64,000 nt of DNA from Quercus robur (taxonomy: Eukaryota > Streptophyta > Magnoliopsida > Fagales > Fagaceae), in NCBI RefSeq assembly GCF_932294415.1, contig NC_065535.1, positions 13,238,282 through 13,302,281 on the forward strand. The letters are read 5' to 3'. Every line of letters starts with the position of its first letter. Within the stretch, counting starts at the first letter, position 1. The notes below the pieces were generated by a model, which did not search any database, was not told where the DNA came from, and saw only the letters and a program-made list of their open reading frames with translations. Of this stretch, positions 11,344 to 23,244 are shown piece after piece. The position numbers and the translations under genes are program-made.

Positions 11344-11673
11344 TTAAGGTTGACAATTTTTTTTTTTTTTTCATGCGTCTAAAAACACTAAAAACGCTAC
11401 CTGTACTCCTTTTTCTTTTTTTATATTTAATTATGACGTGTAAAAGGTCAATTATGGATCACTTGTCTTGTCATTTGTCAATACTAGAGGACTCAACCTT
11501 TAGTGCCGAAATTCAATCAAGACCATGTAGGTAGAGGTAGTCTCACAAATACAGGTAGAGGTAGTCTCATAATTATTAGGTAAAATTTCCACTTTCCAGG
11601 ATAGTCTTACCATACGTTCATCAAAATAAAAAGGACAGTCTTACCATACTTTCATAAATAATATTATATAGTG

Positions 11674-12217
11674 AAGAGGATAAAATATGGCTTGATAGGC
11701 CTGATGTAATGGCCCTGACGGATCCGATTCCATGGGCCAACGAGGAGTTGGTCCAACGTTCGCTAAAACCCATCGTTGGTAGATACAGTAAAAGCCCTGG
11801 ATGCAGAGTCCTTGCTGCTTATGCCTGAGTCACCCTAGAATCCCAAAATAGGAATCCTAGCGCAAAGGAGATTCTAGGAGATATGCGCCAAAGGAAGATC
11901 TTCTCTACAAAGAAAGATCTTACTCACCACGTTTGGAAATATTTAAGTAGAGTCCTATAAGGAAAAGACTTCAACACCAAGGAAGATAGACCGACCTTCT
12001 ACTACTATAAAAGCCCCAATACCCTCACAAATTAAGGTACGCATAATTTACCCTCTCTAGCACTCTAGAGTTGTGAGAATAGTTCTAACTTGATCTTCGG
12101 AGGGTATTTGGCAGACACCACACCGGTGCTCTCTATGAGGTCTTCTATTATTTTGTTGTGCTGGTCTACTTTGAGCGTGCGAGTGCTGCGTAACCTATTG
12201 GTGATTTTTTCGGCATC
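11674..12217 (+). mobile_element. solo LTR-like insertion with 11-bp flanking repeat
   Basis: Compositionally distinct 544-bp block with LTR-like anatomy: GC-richer upstream part, a TATA-type CTATAAAAGCCCC near 12005, then a downstream part with TTGATCTTCGGAGGG and CACCACACCGGTG boxes typical of plant LTR R/U5 regions. It is flanked by the identical 11-mer ATTATATAGTG (11663-11673 and 12218-12228). LTR elements normally duplicate 5 bp, so either the edges are a few bases off or the repeat arose otherwise. No internal domain is present. Confidence 0.5.
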
Positions 12218-12228
12218 ATTATATAGTG

Positions 12229-12898
12229 TTTGTAATTGTATTCTCCAAGTTAATATGTTTTGATTAGAGAAATACAACTTAAATGAAAAATGCAAAAATC
12301 GGATCAGTTGCTAGAGTTGATTATAGTAGGTTGTTCTTTAGGTGTCATAATTTTAAAATTTTGGTGAGGTTATTGGATATAAGTAACTCGATCTCTCCGT
12401 ACTTAGTGATATTTTTGCTTGAAACATATTTTTTTTATAATTATTTATATAGTTGTTTATGTCTAATTGTGAAATTTCAAGTTGTTTAGAGAAAAAAAAA
12501 ATCAAATTTTAGAATACATATAAGAGATTGTTTTCTTTATTGAACAGTCATATATGATTTTAGACATTAATATAGTAAAAGTGATTATATTTTGAGAATT
12601 GAATTGTTCTATTTTTTTTAATATAAGATAGAAATTTTACTTTAGTCTAATCTAAACGTACACGTGCGTGAAACTCCCTTTTAAAAACTTGAATCTTGGC
12701 TCTTACTCCCTACATCTAACAAGCACTTATATTTTTGGAATGACCACCATAACAGAGGTGTGTGATAATATATTGTTCTAATTTAACTTTGCTTAAGTCA
12801 CTGCAATGCCAAAAAAGTATACATTCACATATAAACTAGTTTTTTTTTATAATAAAATAAATAAATTTACTGCTATCCTATGTATGGTTTTAGACTTA
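12229..12898. other. AT-rich intergenic sequence
   Basis: No gene or element recognised between the LTR-like insertion and the next miniature element. Confidence 0.5.
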
Positions 12899-13827
12899 GA
12901 GTCTGTTTGGTTGGGAGGATGGAAATGTGAGAAGATAGAAAATTGTGGAAAGATAGAAAAGATTTAGTTTTCCCTCATTTGTGTTTGGTTGAAAGGGTGG
13001 AAAATGAAGAAATAGAAAACTTTTTTATTTGGTTGAGATAAAAAATGAGAGGATGAAAAATAAAGTTGATATAAATTTGCTATTATATCCTTACTAAATA
13101 TATAAACAAAAAGTAACACATTTATTATTAAAAAAAAAAAATTTGTATGGACACTTTAATTTTTTTAAATATATAAAATAAGCAAATGCTAAAAGATTTA
13201 AAAAAAAAAAACAAAAACAAAAACAAAAAGAACCCACGTGTACTGTGCAAAATTTTATCCCAAAAAAAAAAAATCCAAACCAATGCGAACGTACTGTGCA
13301 ATGAAGAAGAAATTTTATCCAGGCAAAAAAAGAAAATGGGAAAGACAAAAAGTAGAAAAAGACAAAAGGTTGATTGTTGGATGGAGAAGGGCAATTTTGT
13401 CCAACACACATCTTCCTCATTTTCTCTCCCATTTTCTCTAGAAATTATAAGGTCCTTCTGGTAGACAAGTGACATGATCCACCATTCTACTAAAAGATTC
13501 ACACTTGTTTAAAATTACTAAGTTAATTTTTTTTTTTTTTTTAAAACATAAATAGATTACTGACTCAGCAATTTTAAACAAATATAAGTTTTTTAGTAGA
13601 ATGGTGGACAAGTGACGTGGTCCACCAGAGGACTGTTTAATTTCTCCATTTTCTTCCCATTTTGGAGAGGTTGAATTTTGGTGAGCCCGGAAAGAAAACA
13701 GCTGGGCTCCACCACTTTTCTCTCCCTTTCCCCTTCTCAACTAAACACCATTCCCACTCATTTTCTCTCATATTTTCCAATTTTTTTTTTTCCATCCTCC
13801 CTAAAATCCACCCAACCAAACATACCC
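12899..13827. mobile_element. PIF/Harbinger (Tourist)-type non-autonomous element
   Basis: Left end GAGTCTGTTTGGTTGGGAGG and right end, on the minus strand, GGGTATGTTTGGTTGGGTGG form a terminal inverted repeat. Both are flanked by TTA (12896-12898, 13828-13830). The inverted similarity continues inward (GGAGGATGGAAA boxes). No transposase ORF. Another palindromic insertion lies inside (13440-13645). Confidence 0.7.
13440..13645. mobile_element. nested foldback miniature element
   Basis: About 206-bp near-palindrome: the left arm reads GGTCCTTCTGGTAGACAAG then CCACCATTCTACTAAAA, and the right arm is its approximate reverse complement, with a T-rich loop. The fold covers nearly the whole unit, as in foldback MITEs. 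It sits inside the larger PIF-like element. Confidence 0.6.
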
Positions 13828-14414
13828 TTAGTCAGGGGTAAGGTTGGCCTTTCACTAGGCAACTTAGGTCATAACCTCAGGTCCTTAAGTGGAAGTAGCC
13901 CCCAGAAATTAGCTAATAAAATCTTTTTTTAAAACTTCAAAGTTCAAATATTAGCTAATAAAATCTTTTAAAAATGCAATAGAAGATTAATTTGGGCTGT
14001 CAATTGCTAAGTCTATAATATTTTCACAACAAATTCTAGATGGCAAGTTGTTACAGTATTTAATCTGAATCCAACGCTAAAATTATTTTTTTACCCACTA
14101 GCAATAATTAATAACAATCTGCCACTTAGGATTTATTATGAAAGTAGTGAAAATGTTGTAAACATAACATTTCTTATTAATTATCTTGTAGGAGTATTAT
14201 TATTAACTACGTTCCAAAATTTAGCCAATCGATGAAATTCTCTATCTCACTAAGTTGTGCCTCCATTTGAATCTCTTTCAAAATATTTGAATTCTTTTGT
14301 ATGCGAGTGAATTTAAAAACTTAATCTTTGAGTCTACATACTAAAAATAAATAAAAATAGAATGTATTCTCTCTTTCTCTCTCCAAAAATTCAAATTTTA
14401 AATTAATTACCTAA

Positions 14415-14419
<5 letters not shown>

Positions 14420-14478
<59 letters not shown>
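14420..14478. repeat. (CT)n microsatellite
   Basis: About 29 uninterrupted TC dinucleotides. Confidence 0.97.
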
Positions 14479-14480
<2 letters not shown>

Positions 14481-14855
14481 AAATCCAAATTTTAAATTGA
14501 TTGCCTAAATATTCTCTCCTAACAACTCTCAATAGTCCCTTGTTTTTACTTCTACAAATTTTCTCTATTTGTTTGGAGATGGCATTGTGGTGTGGAGGTC
14601 CCTTTTGTGTGTGTGTGCGCGCGCGCAGTCTTTTAACTTCAATTCTTACCTATAGAGTGGTTAGCGTTTACATTTTGATATCAGTAAAGTTAAAACTTGG
14701 AATTTACATTAACAAAGTAATGAAAGGACTCATTCTATTTGGTTTTATTAAACAAATATTATTTAATTTAAAAAATTAGAGACAAAATAAGAATGTCATA
14801 ATAGGTTAATGGAATTTTACGAACAATACATGTTATAGTTGCTTTTGTGAACGGA

Positions 14856-14898
<43 letters not shown>

Positions 14899-15750
14899 AG
14901 AAGAAGTTGAACTTGCACCTTTCAACAATGCTATCAATCTTTTTTTTATAATATGAAAATCTCGAATTGTCGAGTTTCGCCTTGACTGAAATCAACTTGT
15001 TGGAGCTAATTGTGGCATGCAATGATTTTTGTTGTCTTTTGTGAGATGTTTAGACAGAGGATTAGTTGATTTTTAGGTTGAGTTTAAGACCATGTTTGGT
15101 TTGACGAAAGAAAAGGGAAGGAAAGGGAAGAGAAGAGAAATGTATAAGGGAATGGAAAGGAAAAATAAAATATGTGTTTGAATATAAAAGAGAAGAAAAG
15201 AGGAAAGAAAAAAATGAAATGTATTTTACACTTTTATCCTTTTAAATTATAAAGTAATTCCACAAAAAGTGTCAAAACTTTCCCATGGTATAACAGTAAT
15301 TTTATGGATTTGGAAGGAAAGTAAAAAATAATATCCCCTTTTCCTTTCTCTTCTCGAGTCTATTCTCTTCTATTTTCTCTCATTCCATAGTGCAAGAGAA
15401 AGGAAGGGTAGAATATATTTTTTCCCCTTTTAAAAAAAAATTGACTTCTATAAGATAAGTTTCTCTATTCTTCTGGGAGTAGTTCTAGCATCATAAATTT
15501 TTTTAACTGCAACTTTAATGTGACAAGTTATAAGTGGTTGTATATTACTTTACCTACTATTTTTTCTTCATTACTCACAATCTTTCATATCATGGTCATG
15601 ACAAAAATGTGGCAAAAAAATGGTGGTCCTAGATTTTCTATTTCTCTAAAGGCATTCCACATTCATTAATCATGTATTACTAGACTAATTTTAATATTAT
15701 ATGAAAAATCACAACTTTTTTTACGATTATAAACTATCTTACATGACAAG
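14479..15750. other. intergenic sequence
   Basis: No gene seen. It holds a poly(A) run of about 40 (14857-14896). A segment starting ACCATGTTTGGTTTGACG near 15090 resembles one end of a miniature element, but I could not find its partner. Confidence 0.5.
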
Positions 15751-16510
15751 TGTAAGGACTCGATTCGTAACGACCCCAAAATGATGTTGGGTTCGTACAT
15801 TAAAAGACCCAAACAATATAATTTGTAGAGCGTGGGTTTGAAAGGCTAGGCCTTAGTTGTCGGACGGTAGTTAATCAGGGTTTCCATAGCGATTTGCACA
15901 AGGATGAACCTGACGCGTTTAATAATAATCTATTCCGGTACGTCATGAGTAGCTCCGGTCCTTAGACCTCGTCCAAGGAGCCTCATGTCCTTCTTATTCT
16001 CCCTTTTTTAGGACTCCATGGTTTTGGAGCCCTCCTTCCTGGCGCATAAGTCTTCACATTATATAGTCTTTCTCGGTTGATCCTGGCCCTCCACTTGTTT
16101 ATCAGACATGTACCTATTTAAATAGCTGTCCCATCAGCCGCCTCCCCCTGCCTTTTGTTAGTTGCACTAATCGAAACCACACTGTTCAGGCGTCTTTTCT
16201 CATTAATATGGCTAGAGCGTTTGTGGGCGCATTCAATACGGAGGTGACGTATTTACCTTGAACCACTCCCACTACGTACCCCCATGCGAGTCCCATTACT
16301 CTCTTCTTCCTCTGGGGGCGCCTCGGAGGTTGCCTTTGGCGACATAACGCTCTTCCTTTTGAAGTTTTGGGATGCCAATGACAGGATCATCCTCGGCTGC
16401 CTTTATAAGCTATTTGGTCTTTCCCTATTCGTTCTCGGTAACTACCCTCCTCAGCACGGGCCTGGGCCCTAGTGGAAAGTGGGCCGGGTCGTAAGTTCCC
16501 TAGCCCCACA
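15751..16510 (-). mobile_element. solo LTR with perfect 5-bp target duplication
   Basis: 760-bp LTR in minus orientation: on the minus strand it begins TGTGGGGCTAGGGAACTTAC and ends GAGTCCTTACA. It is flanked by identical ACAAG pentamers (15746-15750 and 16511-16515). No internal sequence follows, so the element has been reduced to one LTR by recombination. The end sequences (TGT...CCTTACA) and GGGCC-rich block link it to the LTRs at 1718, 2638, 24126, 27300 and 54307. Confidence 0.88.
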
Positions 16511-16515
16511 ACAAG

Positions 16516-17943
16516 TTATAATTGGTTACTTATCAATTTCACATGGACCCATCATTTTTTCTTCACTACTTTCGGTTTATCATGTGAACAATTATAGCAA
16601 ATTTTGTGGTTTTTTATTTTTTATTTTTAATGTTGTCCTGAATTTTCCTAACGAAGCTTTATATCGACCTACCACTGAAGTTTAGATAATTATGTAAAAC
16701 GTTGTGATTTTTTATGTGATTTTATAGAATTTTTTGCCTCCCACTATTTTTAATACTGACCCATTAAATATTTGTAATAAAGATATAATTAAGCTGAGAC
16801 AAAAGTATTGTAATAAAGATATAATTAAGCTGAGACAAAAGTACAGATTGTTGTTATGTGTTATGTCTGGTTCAGCTAAAAACAAAGTAAATGTCTCTGT
16901 TTTTCTTTTTAATAATTAATTTAAATTTGACGTTGTTTTACAAAAGCCTTTTAAGAAAATAAAATTAAAAAAATTAACACATCATCGTGGGACATAGGAT
17001 AATTGGGGGGCCTGGGGAAATCGCTTCAGATTAGACATTGATTAGATTTGTAGAGATATGCGAGCTGCTAATTCACGTGGGTGGGCCCCATCCCACATCC
17101 TCGTACATCATCTTTTGACTTATATGGCCCACAGATCAGTGGTGGCCCACGCGGATAGCAAGCACGCACAGGCACCCACGTTGGGCCCACCGTAGTTGAA
17201 CTCAACCATCTGCACCCAAAAGATTGAAAGATTAGTTCGAAACTTCGAATACGACAAAATTTTTTTTTTCTATTTTTAAAATAATAATAATTTCGGATAA
17301 ATTCTTTTTACTTGATTTGACTTCGGTTTATTTAGGTTTAAATATCATTTATGGTCCTAATGAGCTTAATTTATACTTTTATTTTGTACAAAAGAAGATT
17401 GTACTTAACGCACTTGTTAATGAATTATTTTAATAAAAAATAGATATAACTTTTATAGAAAATATAAAAAATCTTTTAAAAAGAAGTTAATTTTTTTTCT
17501 TTTTCTATAAAAAGTTTTTATAAATATTTTTTAAACTAATGTCCTTGGGACATTTGTTAACATTCCTCAAAAAGATTAAGTAGGTTTCAATTAGTAAAGT
17601 CTTCCGTAGATTCAAAATTTTCTTGCCTTCACTAAAAATCTACTGACTACTGGTATCTTGGACTAATGAGTAATAGCAATCATAAGTTGAACTTCAAATC
17701 ATACCTCCCTCTCTAAAGAAAAAAATCTTCAAATAAAAAACATTTATTTCATTTATGGCTTTATTTAAACTATTGCATATAATTTTTATAGAATTATTTT
17801 TGCACATGTGAAGAATATTCCAACTTTATTTTTTTAAATGGGTAACACTTTATCTAAAAATTTTCCTCAACATATACGTAGTCACGAAAATAATCAATAA
17901 GTAAATTTAGGCTTGTTTATCAAGTTTATTTGAAGCTTGTTTA
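16516..17943. other. intergenic sequence
   Basis: No supported gene. It includes a 36-bp tandem duplication (16773-16844, block beginning TGTAATAAAGATATAATT) and a GC-richer patch at 16990-17220 with repeated TGGGCCCAC-type words, cause unknown. Confidence 0.55.
16773..16844. repeat. 36-bp perfect tandem duplication
   Basis: The block beginning TGTAATAAAGATATAATT occurs at 16773 and 16809 without visible differences. Confidence 0.92.
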
Positions 17944-17952
17944 ATTTATTTA
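17944..17952 (+). repeat. MULE target-site duplication, left
   Basis: ATTTATTTA, identical to 23656-23664. Confidence 0.93.
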
Positions 17953-18173
17953 GAGATAATTACAGTAAACTCACCTGTGGTATGACCCATTTTCACTTTG
18001 CTTACCTGTGTTTCAATCATTTACACTTTGTCCACCTAAACTTCAATCTGTTACCCACCTCACCATCAAACGTTAGAAAAACACATTTTTATTCAAAATC
18101 AGAACATAACACGGATAAAAAACACGAACCCATTCTTCTTTTCCTCATGAGCCCTAGAAACACAAAAATCCCC
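17953..18173 (+). repeat. MULE left terminal inverted repeat
   Basis: Begins GAGATAATTACAGTAAAC. It matches the reverse complement of 23433-23655 with scattered substitutions and one 10-20-bp length difference near the TTACCCACCTCACC block. Transcription from within such repeats drives both genes in MuDR; here that is inference. Confidence 0.92.
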
Positions 18174-18677
18174 GTAGACACCACATTCTACATCTGATAT
18201 TGTAATAGTGCTACAAGTGTGAACCTAGATGACCAACGGGTTGTTCGAGGGATTAAAATCCTGGTAAGAAATCAGTCACTGTTTGGGTTTTTACTTTGGG
18301 CTTGTGATTGTTTATTGTTTTTTTAGTAATCAATCAATGGTCAATGTTACATATAATGGAATGAGAATATTGGTTGTGTTTGTTGATGTTTATGAAAAAT
18401 GTGACCACCTATTCTTGGATTTGTGTTGTTTATGGGCATTTTGTCTGTCGTGGTCATTGTGTCTCACAGTGGACCCAAGTTTCTGTTGGGTTTAAATTTT
18501 AATGTTTGCGTGTGCTATTTAGTAATACAGAATCAAAAGCAAAGTAGAAAATGTGGTCTTTGTGTGTGTGTTGCGTCCCAAAAGTAAAACAGAAACATGC
18601 AAGTATTTACTCTTTTGTTGTTTACAATTCTTTAATTGTTAATTGTATACGTGTTAAATGGTAATTTGTTATTGCAG

Positions 18678-21600
18678 ATGGATGATGTGTAGAGGTACAT
18701 TATGGGGGTGCTTTTCTGTGGAACCCTAGTTTAGAATACTTTAGTGGGAAAGTTGAAACAGTGTATAGGGATCTTGATAGGCTTAGTTATTTTGAAATAC
18801 AAGGTATATGTGAGGAATTGGGGATTGATGAATTGTGTAGGGTTCATTATTTAGGTCCTGGGGGCAACTTGGAGTAAGACTTGAGGCTCATACAAGATGA
18901 TCAAGATGTGGTGCCCATGTGCAAGCCTAATGAGGGAGGGCCAAGAGACACCATCATACTATATGTGGAGAGTGGTAATGCTCCACTTGCAGTTGAAGTT
19001 TTTGATGGTGCAGGGGTTGGTGCAGGAGCTGGTGCAGGGGCTGCTATAGGGGGTGCAGGGGCTGCTATAGGGGGTGATGGTCTGAAGGAAGAGTTTGATT
19101 GGTTGAATTAAGGTCTAGAAGGAGAAGACTTTGCTGATGACATTTTTGGTGAGTCTTCTCCACCTTACACAATGCCATCTGAGCCTAATACTGTTCCAAC
19201 CACTGATACACCTCATCCAACCACTGATACATCTCAGCCAAACACAGATACACCTGGCCCAAGCAATGTTCCTCCTCCAAACATAGATTTAGATGAAGAG
19301 TTTGCTAAACTAGCTTTAGAGGATGATATTGCAAGTGTGGATAGTTCTGATGATGAGCAGAGGCCTGGCAATTGGAGTTCAATGAGAGGACTGATATGGA
19401 ATACGTTAGGTTGGTAAAAGGGATGAAGTTCCCAAACTCCAAGGTGTTTAGGAAGGTTTTAAGGGAGTATGTGATTCAGCATCACATTGATATCAAGTGG
19501 AAGTTAAATGAGAATAAGAAGATTTTTGTACATTGTAAGAACAATTGTGGATGGAGGTGTTATGCCTCAATGGTGACTAGAGAGTACACATTTGAGATCA
19601 AGACACTTTATCCTGAGTGTGCCTACCCCCTAACATTTTAAAAAGGGCAAGTTACATCAGCCTATGTGGCAAACAAGTATTTGGAGGATTTTGGTAAGAA
19701 TCCTAATTGTGAGGTCTTAGGTGTTAAGTACCATGTGATGCAGAAGATTTCAGTTGATTTAAGTATTAGTTAGGTGTATAGATCAAGGAAGGCAGCTAAA
19801 AGACTGATTACTGGGAGTGAAGAGGCTCAGTATGACCTACTTAGAGATTATGCAGAAATGATAAGGAGGACAAATGTAGGAAGCAAGGTGATTTTGCAAA
19901 CAAAGATGGAAAATGAGGATGCAGAACCCAAGTTTAAAAGGAATTACATTAGGTACAATGCTCAGAAGGTTGGCTTTCTAGGTGGTTGTAGACCCTTTGT
20001 TGGGCTGGATGGATGCCACTTGAAAGGTAGGTTTGGTGGGCAATTATTGTTTGCCACTGCCAAGGATGGAAATGACAATATATTCCCAGTGGCAATGGCT
20101 GTTGTTGAGCAAGAGAACAAGGACAATTGGATCTGGTTCTTGAAGCAGTTTGCAGATGACATTGGCAGGCCAGAGGAGTTCAATCTGGTATTCATCAGTG
20201 ACAGGCAAAAGGTATTATCATGCTTGTTTGCTTGCTTTACTTGAATGCTTACATGCTTACCTTTTTACATGTTTGTTTGCTGACATTGAATGCTTGCTTA
20301 CTTGATTGCAGGGTCTTCTACCTACAATAAAGACTCTATTCCCAATTGTGGAGCACAAGTATTGTGTGAAGCACATATACAACAACTTCAAGGTTAACCA
20401 CAAGGGCATGGAGTTGAAGAGTGTACTGTGGATGTGTGCTAGCACAACATCAGCCAGAGAATTTAAGAGGGGGATGAACCATCTATAGAGTTTGGATGAA
20501 GAAGCTTGGAAGTACCTGGCTAATATAGAGTCTGCACAGTGGACCAGATCCCACTTCTTTACAAGAGTTTTGACAGATTGTTTGGTAAAAAATCTGAGTG
20601 AGAGTTTTAACTCTAATGATTGTGAAGGCTAGAGACAAGCCCATCTTATTAATGCTGGAGTGGATTGGAGTTAGACTTATGACCAGGCTGTATACAAAGA
20701 AGATTGGCATAGAAAAGTATCGTGGCAAGTTGTGTCCAAACATACAGGACAAGTTGGAGAAGTTAAAATTAGAGTCTAAGGGCTTCTGTACAATGCCATA
20801 TGGGAAAGGCATTGTGGTGGACTTGGTAGGGAAGACATGCAATTGTAGAGCATGGGACTTAACAGGAATCCCCTGCAAGCATAGAGTTGCAGCCATTTTT
20901 GTGAATCGTGAGAAACTAGAAGACTACACTCATCTATGCTACTACAAGGATGCTTATGTGGAGACATACAAGACATCCATACCTCCCATGCCTGGCTAGT
21001 CTGAGTGGATGTCAAGTGGCCAACCCAAGCCTGTTGCACATATTATCTATAAGCCACCAGGCAGGCCAACCATGAAGAGGAAGAGAGATGTTGATGAGCC
21101 AAGGAACCCCTATAAGGTGTCTAGAGCAAACAAGCCAGTGAGGTGTAGAAGGTGTCAAAAGGAACGGCACAATGCAAGGGGATGTAAGGCTAATGTCACT
21201 AGTGAGACACCATGGGAGAGGAGGCAGAGATTGCAGAAAGGAAAATCTGTAAGTTTTTACAATTTTTTATTTATTTAAAAGCAAAATGCCAATAACTAAT
21301 ACTGTAAAAAAACATGCTTATATATGGTTGCAGGGAAGTGGAAGGCTTCTGCATGCAGACAAGGATTCCAGGCCCCAACATCATCTCAGCCCCCACCAAC
21401 ACATCAACCTTACATTAAGGCCTTATCCTCATCCAACTAGGCAGCAGGGTCACAGCCACCAGCTCCACAACCACAAGCTCCATGGTCACAACCACCAGCT
21501 CCATGGTCATAGAACCCAAGTCAGTGGTACTCTTCAGACTTTAGGTACACAGTTAGAAGATCTCCTTGGTTCTCTTCAAGCTAGCCAGCACCACACACCC

Positions 21601-21862
21601 TTACAGAAACATAGGACAGTAGAGCACCATCATCACTGGTACTGTCATGTTAGGTTTGATGTTTTATTCATAAAACTGTGATACTGGTAGCAAACATGTG
21701 AATTTTTGTACTTTGTAGCCTACAAGACCACCTGCTACCAGAGGAGTTGCTTTGAGAGGAAGGGGTGATGCAGCTAGGACTCAAAAATGTAGAACAAGAG
21801 GTGGGAAGGTCAGCTGTGGTGGGAGAGGCAAGGGTAGGGGCAGGGGAAGGGGCAGTAAATGA
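18678..21862 (+). pseudogene. mudrA-like MULE transposase, degraded
   Basis: Transposase of the host MULE. Domains, in order: N-terminal PB1-like region (about 18690-18990: VHYGGAFLWNP, LSYFEIQGICEELG); an acidic/Gly/Pro-rich linker (19000-19340); MuDR DNA-binding region (19400-19620: FPNSKVFRKVLREY, NCGWRCYASM); MULE DDE core (19780-20500) with FVGLDGCHLKG and VFISDRQKG, holding the first two catalytic Asp; SWIM zinc finger CNCRAW...GIPCKH (20839-20890); a CCHC knuckle CRRCQKERHNARGC (about 21147-21188); and an Arg/Gly-rich tail ending at 21862. Introns read as GT-AG at 20212-20311 and about 21247-21333. The ATG at 18678 follows a 3' splice-site-like ATTGCAG. Damage: in-frame stops near 18873, 19111, 19771, 20486 and 20998, and frameshifts near 18690, 19372, 19640 and 20615. 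It cannot make a full protein. Confidence 0.93.
20212..20311 (+). other. intron within mudrA-like DDE domain
   Basis: A 100-bp intron with GT at 20212 and TTGCAG ending at 20311. Removing it joins ISDRQK to GLLPTIKTLF in frame, as MULE transposases read. Confidence 0.85.
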
Positions 21863-22655
21863 AGACTAAGTCAAGACACTTTTGTTGCTATGTATTAGGG
21901 TTATGTAGTGTTAGGGTTATATGTTATTTGTAGACAATGACATGACAGACAATGGCAAGACACTTTTTTGTATAGCTGTTCAAACACTTTTTGTATTTTT
22001 GTAAGTTTTGTAAACAATGGGCAGGTGCAATTGTTTTGGTTGTTGTTGTACCAAATGCCTTATATTTACTGGTGATTAATGAAAGGCTATTCAATACCAC
22101 CTTACATATGTATACAATTTCCCAACTTAATGACAGGTGTTCAAAATTATTATTTTGATTATTGCAGTTGCCCATATATGAGTTTGTTTATGTGTGTAGG
22201 TGTATGTGTTGAATAACAGGTTTGTGTGTGCATTTGTTGTCTTTTCTTATAAGTTGACAGATAATTGTCATGCCCTTTAAACTTTAATCAATTCACTTTC
22301 AGCGCATTTATCTTCACACAATGCACTTTATACACAATCCAATACAGCTCATAACATCCAACAAAACACCAACACCAATAGCTCACAGCTCACAAGTAGC
22401 CAATTCACTTTAAACAAAACAAAAATACCAACAACATCTAACATAAATAACATTTTCTCTTAAAAAGGCTTATATTATTAAGTGGCTTCAAGCCAACAAC
22501 ATCTACCATCTTACATAATTCTCATTCTCAAAAAAACCTTACATAGTTCTATTACAATACAATTGAGGACCAGCTTATATTACAATCCACCAGGCAGACT
22601 CAATCTCATCATTCCAACATTCTCACTTGAGCCAAAACATGAAAACAACATAACC

Positions 22656-22686
<31 letters not shown>

Positions 22687-22720
22687 ATGACAAAATTAGT
22701 GCAATTTTGTACTTTCTCTC
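21863..22720. other. MULE intergenic region between convergent genes
   Basis: About 860 bp of AT-rich sequence between the two stop codons, including an A-run of about 27 at 22656-22684. The 3' ends of both transcripts must lie here; no further ORF is credible. Confidence 0.7.
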
Positions 22721-23244
22721 TTACTCTAAAGCTCTCACTACTATCTCTTTGGCTTGAATAGAGGAAGCTTGAAACTTTCTCTCCCTCTCAGTGGCTTTTG
22801 CTGCCCTGTCTTGAGCAATTTCTGCCATTTGGGTAGCTTTTGCTGCCCTGTCTTGAGCAATTTCTGCCATTTGGGTAGCTTTTGCTGCTGTCTGGGTAGC
22901 TGCTCTTTCCCTTTCATGTGCAAGTTGCAGCTCACTCCGTAGTAAATCCAGCTTTTGTTGCACCAAATGGGTAGCTTCATTCCCACGCATACAAGTGGGA
23001 TTATCAAGCCATTTAAAAAAAGAGCACTTGGGACCAACCTGTTCATAAATTGAATTGAATACATCACATTCCAATCTCACATGAATCAACTAGATTAAGT
23101 AAAAAGTATACTTACCTTATATCGGCTACAACCTAGAAACCTTCTCCCTAAATTATCCACTGTCAGACTTGTTCTCAGCACACAAGTCTCATATGTATAC
23201 ATATGCCCACTTGAACCCGAATAATTTCCACTCGAAGAAGACAT
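22721..23244 (-). CDS. GRF-type zinc-finger/coiled-coil protein carried by the MULE
   Basis: Two-exon gene, 148 aa, fully open. Exon 1 is 23244-23116 (43 codons, MSSSSGNYSGSSGHMYTYET...). The 77-bp intron (23115-23039) has donor GTAAGT and acceptor GAACAG. Exon 2 is 23038-22721. The split GRF zinc finger (residues about 20-60) is rejoined only by splicing: RTSLTVDNLGRRFLGCSRYK then VGPKCSFFKWLDNPTC, with Cys at about 21, 39, 48 and 59. The first Cys pair is shortened compared with the CxCG start of typical plant GRF domains. Residues 72-148 are a charged Ala/Gln/Glu-rich coiled coil with two near-identical 14-residue repeats (MAEIAQDRAAKATQ). It is convergent to mudrA, about 190 bp inside the right terminal repeat. 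GRF domains are implicated in single-strand nucleic-acid binding; a mudrB-like accessory role is inference. Confidence 0.85.
22793..22876. repeat. 42-bp tandem duplication in the GRF coding region
   Basis: Two head-to-tail 42-bp units (the word GCCCTGTCTTGAGCAATTTC occurs twice, 42 bp apart). They encode the duplicated 14-residue coiled-coil segment and keep the frame. Confidence 0.88.

Noticed and set aside
13094..13502. Minus-strand frames of 112-124 codons
   Set aside because: Phe/Lys-rich low-complexity translation of A/T runs in a PIF-like element.
20483..20896. Minus-strand open frame of 137 codons within the MULE
   Set aside because: It is antisense to the transposase DDE/SWIM region, whose plus-strand motifs are unmistakable; no domain on the minus strand.
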